Positions 36,871 through 46,528 of a stretch of DNA of 64,000 nt are shown here, in pieces; the first letter of the stretch is position 1, and the number at the start of each line of letters is the position of its first letter. The notes under the pieces are model-generated. The model was given only the letters and a program-made list of their open reading frames with translations, made no database searches and was not told the origin of the DNA. A program made the position numbers and the translations under genes. The DNA is taken from contig CAVTSR010000018.1 in assembly GCA_963737485.1 (NCBI GenBank), positions 321,517 to 385,516 on the forward strand, given 5' to 3'. The DNA comes from Amaricoccus sp963737485. GTDB taxonomy: Bacteria; Pseudomonadota; Alphaproteobacteria; Rhodobacterales; Rhodobacteraceae.

Positions 36871-37857
36871 ATGAACGAGGATGAGTGCAGGCTGCGGAGC
36901 CCTCGCGGGCGATACAAGTGGAACGGCCGGAGGCACCTTCCTCGGGGCACGGTTCTGGGGTTTGCGCTGGCGGCGCTGCTGACGCTGGCTCTCGGCGTCC
37001 GGCTGGGCGTTCACGTACTCTACTGGACCCGGCACCACGAGGATGCGCTGGCCGAGTGGATGACCCTTGGCTACGTGGCGCAGTCCTGGGGGGTCGAGCG
37101 CGACGACCTGGCGCGCGCGCTGGACGTCGCGCCCGGGACGGGACGAAGGCTGACGCTTGCTGAGATCGCTCGCGTCAACGGCAGGTCGGAGGCTGAGGTG
37201 GAGGACGCGCTCCGCGCCACCATCGCCGCGGGCGCATCCGGAGAGCGAACCTTGATCGAGGCGGCACTCGCGCTCATCCCGGTCTATGGCGGGCCCGCGC
37301 TGTTCGTGGTGGCGGGCCTGAGCTGTTTCGGCCTGCCGATCCCGGGGTCGATCGCGCTGCTCGCGTCTGGGGCCTTCGTGGCCGGGGGCGACATGGCGCT
37401 GTCGACAGCGCTCGCGGCCGGGCTCGGCGGCGCCGTGGTCGGCGACCAGGCGGGCTACTGGCTGGGCGCGGGGCTGGGCCGCCGGGTGACCGACGCCTTG
37501 GCGGGCCGCCGGGCGTTGCATGCGGCGCTGGATTCGGCGGCCGCGTTCTCCGAGCGGCGGGGCGCCATGGCGGTGTTCCTGAGCCGTTGGCTGTTGGCGC
37601 CCCTCGGCCCGGCGGTAAATGTGGTGAGCGGCACGATCGGCATGGCCTGGCTGCGGTTCAGTGTCGCAGAAGTGTTGGGCGAATTGGTCTGGGTGGGGAT
37701 CTACGTCGGCCTCGGGGCCTTGTTCAGTCGAAGCGTCATTGGTCTCGCGGAGGTGCTGGGCGATCTGACCTGGTTCCTCGCGGCGGGGGTGGTCGCGGTT
37801 GCGCTGCTCATGCGGCTTCTGGCGAACGTACGGGCGGCTGCAGAGGCGCCGGCATGA
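36871..37857 (+). CDS. DedA-family membrane protein with N-terminal extension
   Basis: This 328-residue integral membrane protein of the DedA/SNARE-associated superfamily is implicated in lipid scrambling and membrane potential homeostasis. The DedA core starts near residue 135 with LFVVAGLSCFGLPIPGS, contains GDQAGYWLGAGLGRR and FLSRWLLAPLGPAVNVVSG. The first 130 residues add a membrane helix (VLGFALAALLTLALGVRLG) and a soluble HTH-like helical segment (LTLAEIARVNGRSEAEVEDA) not usual for DedA. Its stop overlaps the ATG of the P-type ATPase gene (ATGA), linking the two functionally. Confidence 0.82.
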   Translation: MNEDECRLRSPRGRYKWNGRRHLPRGTVLGFALAALLTLALGVRLGVHVLYWTRHHEDALAEWMTLGYVAQSWGVERDDLARALDVAPGTGRRLTLAEIARVNGRSEAEVEDALRATIAAGASGERTLIEAALALIPVYGGPALFVVAGLSCFGLPIPGSIALLASGAFVAGGDMALSTALAAGLGGAVVGDQAGYWLGAGLGRRVTDALAGRRALHAALDSAAAFSERRGAMAVFLSRWLLAPLGPAVNVVSGTIGMAWLRFSVAEVLGELVWVGIYVGLGALFSRSVIGLAEVLGDLTWFLAAGVVAVALLMRLLANVRAAAEAPA

Positions 37858-39837
37858 CGTTCGACGGCCTGCAGCACGCGGTGCGGCCCTACCTCGTCGC
37901 GGTCGCGGCAACGGGGCTCGCAGCGGGCATCGCCGCGCAGCTTGCCGGCGCGCCGGGCTGGGCGGAGGGGTTCTGGGTCGCGGCGACGCGTGCCGGTGCT
38001 GGCGGCGCTGGTGGCGGAGATCGTCACCAGCCTCAGACGCGGCGATCTCGGGCTCGACATCGTCGCGGCGCTGTCGATGACCGCGGCGCTGGTCTTCGGC
38101 GAGACCCTGGCGGCGGCGGTGGTGGCGCTGATGTACGCCGGCGGGCAGTACCTGGAGCTCTTCGCCGAGCGGCGGGCGCGGCGGGAGATGACCGCGCTGC
38201 TGGCGCAGGCGCCGCGGACGGCGATGCGGCACCGCGACGGCGGCCTCGAGGAGGTGGATCTCGAGGTCATCGCGCCGGGCGACCGGCTGCTGATCCGGCA
38301 GGGTGACGTGGTGCCGGTGGACGGCACCGCCGAGGCGGTGGCGACGCTCGACAAATCGGCGCTGACCGGCGAGGCGCTGCCGGTGCGGCACGCCCCCGGC
38401 GCGGCGGTGATGAGCGGGCCGGTCAACGTCGGCGAAGCCTTCGACATGACCGCCGTCCGCCCCGCCGCGGAGAGCACCTTCGCCGGGATCGTGCGGCTGG
38501 TCGAGCAGGCTGGCCGCTCGAAGGCGCCGATGGTGCGGCTGGCGGACCGCTTCGCGATCTGGTTCCTCGGGCTGACGCTGCTGATCGCCGGGGCGGCCTG
38601 GGCGCTGACCGGCGATCCGGTGCGCGCGGTGGCGGTGCTGGTGGTGGCGACGCCCTGCCCGCTGATCCTGGCGGTGCCGGTCGCCTTCGTCGCGGGGCTG
38701 TCGCGGGCGGCGCGGCAGGGCATCCTGATCAAGGGGGCGCGGCCGCTGGAGGCGATGGCGCGGGTGGCGGTGCTGGTGCTCGACAAGACCGGCACGCTGA
38801 CCGACGGGCGGCCGCGGCTGGCGGCGACGCGGGCGCGCGCGGGTTTCGCGGAGGCGGACGTGCTGCGGCTGGCGGCGTCGCTGGACCAGGCCTCCAAGCA
38901 CACGGTCGCCCGCACCTTGGTCGAGGCGGCGCGCGCCGCGGGCCTGGCTCTGGCGGTCCCGGAAGCGGTGGTGGAGAGCGCCGGCGAAGGGGTCGAGGGC
39001 CGCGTGGAGGGCCGCGCGGTGACGGTCGGCGGCCGGCGGTTCGTGGCGCAACGGCTCGGGGTCGCGGCCCCGCCGGCGACCGCGGATGCCGGGGCGATCG
39101 TGGTGGCGGTGGCCGTGGACGGCGTGCCGGCGGGCGAGCTGGTGCTGACCGATGCCCTGCGCGCGGGCACGGCCGGGCTCCTGGCCGACCTGCGGGGCGC
39201 CGGGATCGAGCGGCTGGTGCTGGCGACCGGCGACCGCGGCGACGTGGCGGCGGCGATCACCGAGGGGCTGGGGTTCGACGCCGTGCGCGCCGAGCTGACG
39301 CCGGAAGCCAAGGTGCTGCTGGTGGTGGCAGAGCGCAAGTTCGGGCCGGTGATGATGGTCGGCGACGGGGTCAACGACGCTCCGGCGCTGGCGGCCGCCG
39401 ACATCGGCGTCGCCATGGGCGCGCGCGGCGCGGCGGCGGCGGCGGAGGCCGCCGACGTGGTGCTGCTGGTCGACCGGCTCGACCGCATCCTGCCCGGCCT
39501 CGCGATCGCGCGCCGGTCGCGGCGGATCGCGCTGGAGAGCGTCGTCGTGGGCATCGGGCTGTCGGTGGCCGGGATGCTGGCGGCGGCCTCGGGGCTGATC
39601 ACCCCGGTGCAGGGCGCGCTGCTGCAGGAGGCGATCGACGTGGCGGTGATCCTGAACGCGCTGCGGGCGCTCGGAGGCGGCGCGGTCGAAGGGCGATCCA
39701 CGGCGCGCATCGGTGGCTTCCACCGTGGAAGCCGAGTATCCGCGTTGATGTCGTTGCGCCTGGCGCCGGTCGTGCCCGATCCTGTCGGCACCGGCGAGTC
39801 GAGCGCGCGGCGCTTTCGCCAGCGGCGAGCTCGATGA
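37854..39837 (+). CDS. P1B-type metal-transporting ATPase (one frameshift)
   Basis: This P-type ATPase of about 660 residues lacks an N-terminal metal-binding domain. The membrane metal motif reads VVATPCPLILAVP, a TPC variant of the usual CPC; phosphorylation motif VLVLDKTGTLTDGRP; actuator LDKSALTGEALPVRH; hinge GDGVNDAPALAAADIGVAM. An extra base near 37986-37990 separates WVAAT from VPVLAALVAEIV. The natural C-terminus is probably near 39700; the codons after the GGGAVEG stretch run antisense over an ATP-synthase fragment and may be junction sequence. The transported ion is unknown. Confidence 0.88.
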
Positions 39838-39959
39838 TCTCGGCGGTGATCTCCTCCTGGCGCACCTGCCGCTGGGTGGCCTCGAGGCCCGCGAGCTTGC
39901 GGTCGATCTGGCTGTGGGCGGCCGCCATCGCCTCCATCCGCGCGACGTTTTCGGCGATC
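39790..39959 (-). pseudogene. atpG: 3' fragment of an F-type ATPase gamma subunit gene
   Basis: On the minus strand the frame IAENVARMEAMAAAHSQIDR, then RQVRQEEITAEIIELAAGE matches the C-terminal helix of an ATP synthase gamma subunit, with the EITAEIIELAAG ending typical of the alternative (N-type) F-ATPase. Everything upstream is missing: the fragment begins at about 39959, exactly where the IS630 element starts. The original stop is not evident and the frame runs on under the P-type ATPase gene. Confidence 0.65.
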
Positions 39960-40783
39960 TAGAGCGGGTCCAGTTATCGCTGGATCGAATTGGGATTACA
40001 CGAGAGGCTCGTTTGTGATTCAGGATCCGTGCTGGGAGGGAGGCCAGCATGGATGGCGAGACCATGTTCCAGCGACCTTCGTGAGCGGGTGGTGAGGGCG
40101 ATGCGTGCGGGAGAGAGCTGCCGGAGCGTCGCCGCCCGTTTTTCGGTGGCGCCGTCGAGCGCCGTGAAATGGGCGCAGCGCGCGGCGCGGACCGGTTCGG
40201 TCCTGCCCGGCAAGATCGGCGGGCACCGCAAGCCGGTGCTCGAGCCGCATCGCGATTGGCTTCTGGGCCAGGTCCGCGGCCGCCCCGAGATCACGCTGAG
40301 GGGACTTCAGGCCCTGCTCGCCGAACGCGGCGTCGCCGTGAGCCACGACACGATCTGGCGGTTCCTGCGGGCCTGCGGCTTCAGTTTCAAAAAAAGACGC
40401 TGGTGGCCGATGAGCGCACTCGCCCGGACGTGAGCCGGCGGCGGGAGCGCTGGAAGCGCCCCCAGGACCGGATCGATCCGCGCAGGCTGGTGTTCATCGA
40501 CGAGACCTGGATGAAGACCAACATGGCGCCGCTTCGGGGCTGGGCGCCGAGGGGCGCGCGGCTGCCCGGCGGGGCGCCGTTCGGGCACTGGAACACCTCC
40601 ACCTTCATCGCGGCCCTTCGGCACGACCGGATCGACGCTCCCTGGGTCTTCGACGGCCCGGTCAACGGCGACATCTTCCGGACCTATGGAGAAGTGCTGG
40701 CCCCGACCCTCTCACCCGGCGATGTCGTCGTGATGGACAACCTCGGCAGCCACAAGAGCCTCGCCGTGCGCCGAACTGCGACA
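39960..40783 (+). mobile_element. 3'-truncated IS630-family element
   Basis: The left end begins near the TA of CTAG at 39959-39962, followed by a small TCCAG/CTGGA hairpin, and the element contains an IS630 transposase. IS630 elements insert at TA. The right end is missing: the transposase is cut after MDNLGSHKSLAVRR at about 40783, where an unrelated porin gene fragment begins. No matching right inverted repeat was found, so the copy is dead. Confidence 0.8.
40053..40783 (+). pseudogene. IS630 transposase, C-terminally truncated
   Basis: The N-terminal helix-turn-helix part (SSDLRERVVRAMRAGESCR, VAPSSAVKWAQR) and the first DDE part are in two frames that join at an A7 run (40389-40395), a classic slippery site for programmed frameshifting in this family. 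The second frame has the first catalytic Asp in RLVFIDETWMKTNM and the second in VVMDNLGSHKS; the third acidic residue and the C-terminus are lost at the truncation. Confidence 0.85.
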
Positions 40784-41038
40784 GACGCGACTGCAAAGTA
40801 AGGCCCTGCTCCTCCAGTCGATCGCTCGCCCCTTCCCAGTTTCCGGCCAAATGCCCGCGATCGCTCAAATCCAGGTAGTTGACGGTGGTCTCATCCGCGT
40901 GAAGTGCGTTGGCCGCGGCCATGAAAGCCAGGGCGGCGGCTGCGACTGCCGAGCTGGCGCTCCGCAGCCGACGTCCGGCCGAAGGCCGGCGAAGGCTGAA
41001 AAGGCCCCGCAGCTTACACCGCACCGCGCCGCGCACGT
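40784..41038 (-). pseudogene. 5' fragment of an OprB-type carbohydrate porin gene
   Basis: On the minus strand a signal peptide (SSAVAAAALAFMAAANALHA) is followed by DLSDRGHLAGNWEGASDRLE and EQGLTLQSRLSQF, the N-terminus of OprB-family outer-membrane sugar porins. Homology stops at about 40784, where the IS630 fragment begins, so the barrel is missing. The likely start is a GTG near 41038. The 41039-41240 stretch upstream would be its promoter region; no other gene is supported there. Confidence 0.65.
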
Positions 41039-41240
41039 CGGCAATGCACGGCGCCTCTCGGTCGAGCCGCCTCACGCGGCGGCACGGAGGGCCAGGAACG
41101 CGACCAACTGTGATCCAGGGAACGCTTACAACAGAATTGGGGTCGCACATTGGCGCGCCAACCGGAACGGCAGACCACATGGGTCTCTCGATATTTGCCA
41201 GTTCCGCCAGACGTGGACGCAACAAGCCAACCGCTCACAG

Positions 41241-41483
41241 TCACAAGACAGCTGCCATCGCCGATCTCGAGCGAATGTACTCCTCCCGTGAACTCAGACA
41301 GGCCTGATATTTGCTGGTCCCGTAAGCAAAGCCCAAATCCTGCTGACAGTACTTGTCGGCCGCGGCCTCGACAGACGAGACTTCTTTACCCTGCAGATCG
41401 GTTTCCTGCGTCGCGCACGCGGAGAGCGCGACTACGAGCATGACCGCTGCTATGCGTGATGGGCTATACCTTTGGGTCGTCAT
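41241..41483 (-). CDS. Small lipoprotein
   Basis: This 80-residue protein has a signal peptide and lipobox: RIAAVMLVVALSACATQETD, with Cys the lipidated residue. The mature part contains a Cys-rich helical segment (AADKYCQQDLGFAYGTSKYQ, ACLSSREEYIRSRS). The ATG at 41483 was chosen because the longer frame adds an unlikely polar extension. Function unknown; membrane-anchored in the periplasm. Confidence 0.7.
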   Translation of the reverse strand: MTTQRYSPSRIAAVMLVVALSACATQETDLQGKEVSSVEAAADKYCQQDLGFAYGTSKYQACLSSREEYIRSRSAMAAVL

Positions 41484-41654
41484 GGTTCTGTTCCTCTTGT
41501 CTTCGGTGACTTTGGGCCGGCTCATCTCACCCACGAGCCGAGACGATGGATTTGCCGACGAGTTTGTCGGTGACGGGGATTCACTGGCGGAGAATGTCAT
41601 CTCGGCCGCCACGCTTCGGACGACCGTAGCCTCCAAACTTCGGCCACGGGGCAC

Positions 41655-41990
41655 TCAATTGTCGGGCCACTCCAGCGTCTGATGGCTTTCACGAAGCTCG
41701 TCGATCGTTCTGCCATCGCAGTTTCCCTTCGCGCCGCTCGATCCGCGACCGACCAGGCCACTGGAATCTACCGTCGCGATCTGTCCCGCTGCTGTGACAT
41801 AGACCGTCGAGCCGTCCTTCCTGATTTCGGAAAGATAGCCAACGAGTGTCTTGTCGCCCAAGGTGCACATCAGCGCGACAGGGGGAGGCTTCGAGCCACC
41901 AACTGATTGGGCCGTTGCTGCCGAAGCCAGGCTGGCCGCCAATATCGAGAAGCACACCGCCCAGACAAGATTGCGATTTCCAGAGCTCAT
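41655..41990 (-). CDS. Secreted hypothetical protein
   Basis: This 111-residue protein has a signal peptide (LVWAVCFSILAASLASAATA). The mature part includes MCTLGDKTLVGYLSEIRKDG and CDGRTIDELRESHQTLEWPD. Its ATG overlaps the stop of the BASS-family transporter (ATGA), so it is translated from the same message. No family recognised. Confidence 0.65.
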   Translation of the reverse strand: MSSGNRNLVWAVCFSILAASLASAATAQSVGGSKPPPVALMCTLGDKTLVGYLSEIRKDGSTVYVTAAGQIATVDSSGLVGRGSSGAKGNCDGRTIDELRESHQTLEWPDN

Positions 41991-42865
41991 CCGATTTTCC
42001 CTTTCGTTGCGACTTCTGCATTGGGCGAGGATGGCGCGAGGCGGCGTATCGCCGCCGCAACCGCCATGAGAAGGATCAGTCCGACGACCGCCGAAAGCAG
42101 GACCATCGTGGTGATCGTCGGATCGTCGAAGCTGGCTCCGGCGACGACCAGGGCGGCGGAGACGTTGCGCTGGCCGGCGCCGAGCGCGAAGACCCCGCGC
42201 CTGGCCGGGTCCCGGACGCCGAGCAGGAAGGCAATGGCGAAAAGCCCCAGAACGAAGAGCAGGTATGTTCCGATGGCGAGGCTGCCGAGGATGCCGAGCA
42301 TCGCCCTGAACTGCAGTACGACGAGCGACAGCAGAAAGATGCCGAAGCACAGGTTCGAGCCGTTTCGGACCACGGCGAGAAACCCCGCGATCCTCGCTGC
42401 GCCGAGCTGCGCCAGGGCGAAACCGACGGCGAGCGGGATCAGCATCAGGACCACGAGGGGGCCGGCGATCTCGAGCGGGTCCGCCTGCAGACCCGGGATG
42501 ATGAGCGGCATGACCAGCGGCAGGAACAGGATGGTCGCCACCATCAGGAGCACCATCAATGCCACCGAATAGGAGAGATCGCCGCCCGACGTCTCGGCCA
42601 GCTTGGGGAGGAAGGGGGCGCCCGCCGCCCCGCCGAGCAGCAGAAGCCCCGTGGCATGGGCCGGGTCGAGGGGCACGATCCGGGTGAGCGTCCAGGCCAG
42701 CAGCGGCGCGATGACGAAATTGATCCCCAGCGCTGTCAGCGTCGCGCGCCAGTCCTTCAGGGGCGCGAGAACATCGCCCAGGCGCTGGCTCATCCCCATC
42801 GCCAGCATGCTGCCGGCAACGAAGATCACGACGCTGGCGCGGGCGACGGGAAGGAGCAGATCCAC
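41987..42865 (-). CDS. BASS-family (bile acid:sodium symporter-like) transporter
   Basis: This membrane protein of about 292 residues has nine or ten hydrophobic segments. Family features are GSMLAMGMSQRLGDVLAPLK near the N-terminus, LLGGAAGAPFLPKLAETSGG and GAGQRNVSAALVVAGASF, corresponding to the two crossover (sodium-site) regions. A GTG at 42865 with an upstream GGAG, 14 bp after the CoA-disulfide reductase stop, is the best start. Substrate unknown: members carry organic anions, sulfur compounds or pantoate. Confidence 0.82.
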   Translation of the reverse strand: MDLLLPVARASVVIFVAGSMLAMGMSQRLGDVLAPLKDWRATLTALGINFVIAPLLAWTLTRIVPLDPAHATGLLLLGGAAGAPFLPKLAETSGGDLSYSVALMVLLMVATILFLPLVMPLIIPGLQADPLEIAGPLVVLMLIPLAVGFALAQLGAARIAGFLAVVRNGSNLCFGIFLLSLVVLQFRAMLGILGSLAIGTYLLFVLGLFAIAFLLGVRDPARRGVFALGAGQRNVSAALVVAGASFDDPTITTMVLLSAVVGLILLMAVAAAIRRLAPSSPNAEVATKGKIG

Positions 42866-42879
42866 GGCGATGCTCCGGT

Positions 42880-44602
42880 TCAGACGAGCGCGTTTTCGAG
42901 GTCGGGCGAGTCGGGCACCAGGATCGCGCGCGACAGCATGCCTCCCGACAGAACGCGCGCCTTGTAGCCCTTCTGCAGCAACATCCGCACGACATAGTAG
43001 GCGCGCTGGCCGGACCGGCAGATCACGTGGATTTCCCGATCCTTCGGCAGTTCGGCCAGACGCGCACGCACCTGGCCGATCGGAATGTCGACGGCGCCGG
43101 GAACGCGCTCCAGGGCGAGCTCGACCGGCTCGCGCACGTCGAGCAGGAAGGCGTCGGACGGCACGTCCCAATGCGCCACCGGCATGTCGCCGTCCTCGAT
43201 GTCGCGGGCGACCATGCCGGCGAAGTTGACCGGGTCCTTGGCGCTGCCGAACTGCGGCGCGTAGCAGATCTCGGATTCCGCCAGATCGTCGATGGTGGCG
43301 CCCATCTGGATCGCGACGGCGAGCGCACTGATCCGCTTGTCGGCCCCCGGCCCGTCGTGGCTGAGGGCCTGGCCGCCGAGAACCTTGCCGTCGGACTTGC
43401 GGTAGAGCAGCTTGAACCCGACCATCTTGGCGCCCGGGTAGTAGCCCGCGTGGCTGTTGGGATAGAGGTAGACCTTCTCGTAGTCGGTGATCCCGAGCCG
43501 CTTCAGCGTCTTCTCGCTGGCGCCCGGTCCAGGCCACCGCGCCGCCGAAGAGCCCGCAGATCGAGGAGCCCTGGGTGCCGCGGAAATGCGAGTCGCGCCC
43601 GGCGATCACGTCCGCCGCGATCCGGCCCTGGCGATTGGCGGGACCGGCCAGCGCGATCAGGCTCCATTCGCCGGTGACGAAGTCCTTGACCTCGATGGCG
43701 TCGCCGACCGCGAAGATGTCCGGATCGCTGGTGTGCATCTGGTCATCGACCCTGATGCCGCCGCGCTGGCCGATCTCCAGTCCGGCGGTCTTGGCCAGAT
43801 CGGTGTCGGGCCGCACGCCGAGCGAGATGATGACCACGTCGGCCGGGTGGACCTTGCCCGACTGGGTCTCGACTTCCAGCGCGCCATTGTCCGTCTGACG
43901 GAACGCCTTGACGCCGTCGCCGAGCGCCAGCCTCACGCCGTGCATCTCCAGATGGCCGCCAACCAGCCGGGCGTACTCCGGGTCGAGCGGGGCGAGCACC
44001 TGGTCGAGCATCTCGACGACGGTGACCTCGAAGCCGAGATGCCGCAGGTTCTCCGCCGTCTCCAGCCCGATGAAGCCGCCGCCCACGACGACGGCGCGCG
44101 TCGGCGGGCGCATCATCTGGATCCCGGAATAGGAATTCATGCCGGCGAGATAGGCGGTGCCCTTCTCCACCCACTCCCGGATCGCGCGGGCGTCCGGCAC
44201 GGTCCGGACCTCGAAGATGCCGGGCAGGTCGATCCCCGGCAAGGGCGGGCGCACCGTCTTGGCGCCGGGCGAAAGCACAAGCTTGTCGTAGCGTTCGGTC
44301 GTGACCTCGCCGGTCAGGACATTGCGCAGGTCGATCGTCTTGGCCTTGGCGTCGATCGACACCGCCTCGCAGTTCGTGCGCGTGTCGATGTTGAACTGCT
44401 CGTGAAAGGTGCGCTCGCTGGCGACGAGCAGGCTCGCTTCGCGCTCGATCACGCCGCCGATATGGTACGGCAGGCCGCAGTTGGCGTAGGACACGTAAGG
44501 GCCGCGCTCGACCATGAGGATCTCCGCGGTCTCGTCCAGTCTGCGAAGCCTTGCCGCGCAGGATGCGCCTCCGGCCACGCCGCCGACGATGATGATTTTC
44601 AT
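42880..44602 (-). CDS. CoA-disulfide reductase-rhodanese fusion (one frameshift)
   Basis: This flavoprotein disulfide reductase of about 573 residues has a C-terminal rhodanese domain. It starts KIIIVGGVAGGASCAARLRR, has the single active-site Cys in YVSYANCGLPYHIGG, the second dinucleotide fold VVVGGGFIGLETAENLRHLG and DIFAVGDAIEVKD. The rhodanese domain has AFLLDVREPVEL and the catalytic loop VICRSGQRAYYV. The shift is an extra C in CCC at 43523-43525 on the plus strand. Such CoADR-RHD proteins reduce CoA-disulfides or persulfides. The ribosome site AAGGAGACACTC precedes the ATG. Confidence 0.9.
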
Positions 44603-44643
44603 GAGTGTCTCCTTGGAATTTCTGGATTGCGATGCTCAGGACG

Positions 44644-44900
44644 GTCACGCGGCTATCGCCTACGCGCAGCAGCGCGGCGATCTCCGTCTCGAGCTCTGCA
44701 ATCAGGGAGCGATAGTCGGAGATCTCCGTCCTCCTCTGAGCATCGGAAAGCGCCTGGAAGCGGGCGAGGCAGTCGCACGCCAGCGCATAGTCCTCGCAGA
44801 CGCTCCGAAAGCTCTCGTCCCTGAGAAAGACTTCCCGGATCACCAGGGCTCGTTCGGGAAAGCGCTCGAGAACCAGTGAGAGTTCGGCTTTGTGGGGCAT
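44644..44900 (-). CDS. Small conserved-looking helical protein
   Basis: The frame starts PHKAELSLVLERFPERALVI, continues REVFLRDESFRSVCEDYALA and ISDYRSLIAELETEIAALL, an acidic helical protein of about 85 residues. In its own frame it runs without a stop into the next gene, while a one-base shift near the ALLR codons gives a stop at 44660 or 44644; a sequencing indel is likely. Similar small proteins accompany sulfur- and ketone-metabolism genes, but a function is not known to me. Confidence 0.55.
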
Positions 44901-44951
44901 CGATCCAGCACCTCCTCGTGCCCGTCTGGAGCTCCCGTTGGCTAGTCGGGC

Positions 44952-45731
44952 CTATTCCATGAACCAGCCGTGGCTCACGATCAGCGACTGGCCGGTCAGG
45001 GCGTTGGAGCCGAAGGAAGCGAAGAAGACCGCTGCCTCGGCGACGTCCTCCACGGTGGTGAACTCGTGGTCGACCGTCTCCTTGAGCATGACGGTGTCGA
45101 TCACCTCCTGCTCGCTGATGCCGAGCTCCTTCGCCTGCTCGGGGATCTGCTTGTCGACGAGCGGCGTGCGCACGAAGCCCGGACAGATCACGTTGGCCCG
45201 GACGCCATGCTCGGCGCCCTCCTTGGCCACGACCTTGGCGAGGCCGATCAGGCCGTGCTTGGCGGTGACGTAGGGGGCCTTGAGCTTGGACGCCTCCTTG
45301 GAATGCACCGAGCCCATGTAGATGATGCTGCCGCTGCCCTGCCGGTACATCTGGCGCAGCGCCGCGCGCGTGGTCAGGAAGGCGCCGTCGAGATGGATCG
45401 CGAGCAGCTTCTTCCACTTGGCGAACTCGAAATCGACCAGCGGCGCGACGATCTGGATGCCGGCGTTGCTGACCAGCACATCAAGCGCGCCGAAGGTCGC
45501 GACCACCTTCTCCGTGCCCGCGTCGACCTGGGCCTCGTCGGTCACGTCCATCGCGACTCCGATGGCGCGCTTGCCGCTGGGGTCGATCTCGCGCGCGGTC
45601 GCCTCGGCCGCCTCCAGGTTCAGGTCGGCGATGGCGACCTTCGCTCCCTCGCGGGCAAAGATGATGGCGATCTCTTTGCCGATCCCGCTCGCGGAGCCGG
45701 TGATCAGGGCGACCTTGTTTTCGAGACGCAT
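44952..45731 (-). CDS. bdhA: D-3-hydroxybutyrate dehydrogenase
   Basis: This 259-residue SDR oxidises 3-hydroxybutyrate to acetoacetate with NAD+. The cofactor loop is ALITGSASGIGKEIAIIF, then VSNAGIQIV, the catalytic IIYMGSVHSKEASKLKAPYV-T-AKHG block (Ser, Tyr, Lys) and the family-typical HGVRANVICPGFVRTPLVDK. It sits directly after acetoacetate decarboxylase in a ketone-body operon; both act on acetoacetate. The preceding ribosome site is GAAAGGAAA. Confidence 0.93.
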   Translation of the reverse strand: MRLENKVALITGSASGIGKEIAIIFAREGAKVAIADLNLEAAEATAREIDPSGKRAIGVAMDVTDEAQVDAGTEKVVATFGALDVLVSNAGIQIVAPLVDFEFAKWKKLLAIHLDGAFLTTRAALRQMYRQGSGSIIYMGSVHSKEASKLKAPYVTAKHGLIGLAKVVAKEGAEHGVRANVICPGFVRTPLVDKQIPEQAKELGISEQEVIDTVMLKETVDHEFTTVEDVAEAAVFFASFGSNALTGQSLIVSHGWFME

Positions 45732-45769
45732 CTGCGTTTCCTTTCGTTGCGAAGGCCTGACCCGAAGGC

Positions 45770-46509
45770 TCAGGCCAGATAGTCGTGGACGACCTCGCCG
45801 AGACCCAGGGTGAGATCGCTCAGGATGTGGACGGCGCCGAGCACCTCGCGCACCGGCAGGGACGCCACCGGGGCGAGCGCATGGTGGAACAGCTCCAGCC
45901 CGGCGGGGCCCGACCAGGCGCCCTTCACCGTGACGTCTTCGAGGTAGTACCGGACCAGCTCGCAGATGCGCGGCGCTGCCATCGACATGCGGGATGATCT
46001 TCAGCAGGTAGCTCGGCGCCAGCAGCGACTTCAGGATCGGCTCGTGGTCGAGCGTCCGGTGCTTGTAGCCCATCGTCGCGACCGCGACCGGCACCGGTCC
46101 GTAGCGCAAGACCCCCCCGAGCGTGTCCTTCTCGACCCGCAGCTCGGGGAAGGCGAGTTTCTTGGGAAAGCCCCAGAGCTCCCGTCCCGCGGCGATCGGC
46201 GCGTGATCGTTGAGATACATCGAATGGACGTACCCCCCGTGCTCGCCGCGAAAGCTCACCGGGATCACCTGCCCGCTCTCGGTATAGTCGCCGAACCCGG
46301 TCGAAATCCGGCATGCGGATGAACTCGAACTTGACGACCGGATCGGTCATCTCCAGCGGGGCGGGGATGACCGCACGCAGCGCCTCGGGGTCCGTGCGGT
46401 AGGTGACGATGAAGAACTCGCGGTTGACGAAGCGGTACGGTCCAGGCGGAAACGCCGGGCTCGTCAGCGGCATCGCGAAGGCGGTCTTCCTGACTTCGGC
46501 CTCGTCCAT
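45770..46509 (-). CDS. adc: Acetoacetate decarboxylase family protein (two frameshifts)
   Basis: This protein of about 246 residues resembles acetoacetate decarboxylase, which releases CO2 from acetoacetate via a Schiff-base lysine. Blocks in order: YRFVNREFFIVTYRTDPEAL, PLEMTDPVVKFEFIRMPD, then SFRGEHGGYVHSMYLNDHAP, the catalytic region GRELWGFPKKLAFPELRVEK, and ICELVRYYLEDVTVKGAWSG. Shifts are at 46303-46306 (coding strand GATTTCG where GATTCG is needed) and near 45976. It is cotranscribed with the patatin and bdhA genes. Confidence 0.88.
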
Positions 46510-46528
46510 GAAGGACTCCTAGAGATGA

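Noticed and set aside
36832..40065. A 1077-codon open frame antisense to the DedA and P1B-ATPase genes
   Set aside because: It is a GC-bias shadow: Arg/His/Pro-rich composition, no domain, and it overlaps two genes with clear motifs. Its only real content is the atpG fragment in its 5' portion, which is listed separately.
41100..41125. GGGAACGCTTACAACA upstream of the oprB stub as a LacI-type operator
   Set aside because: It resembles a half-site but lacks the symmetric AA-N-CG-N-TT core; support is too weak to list.
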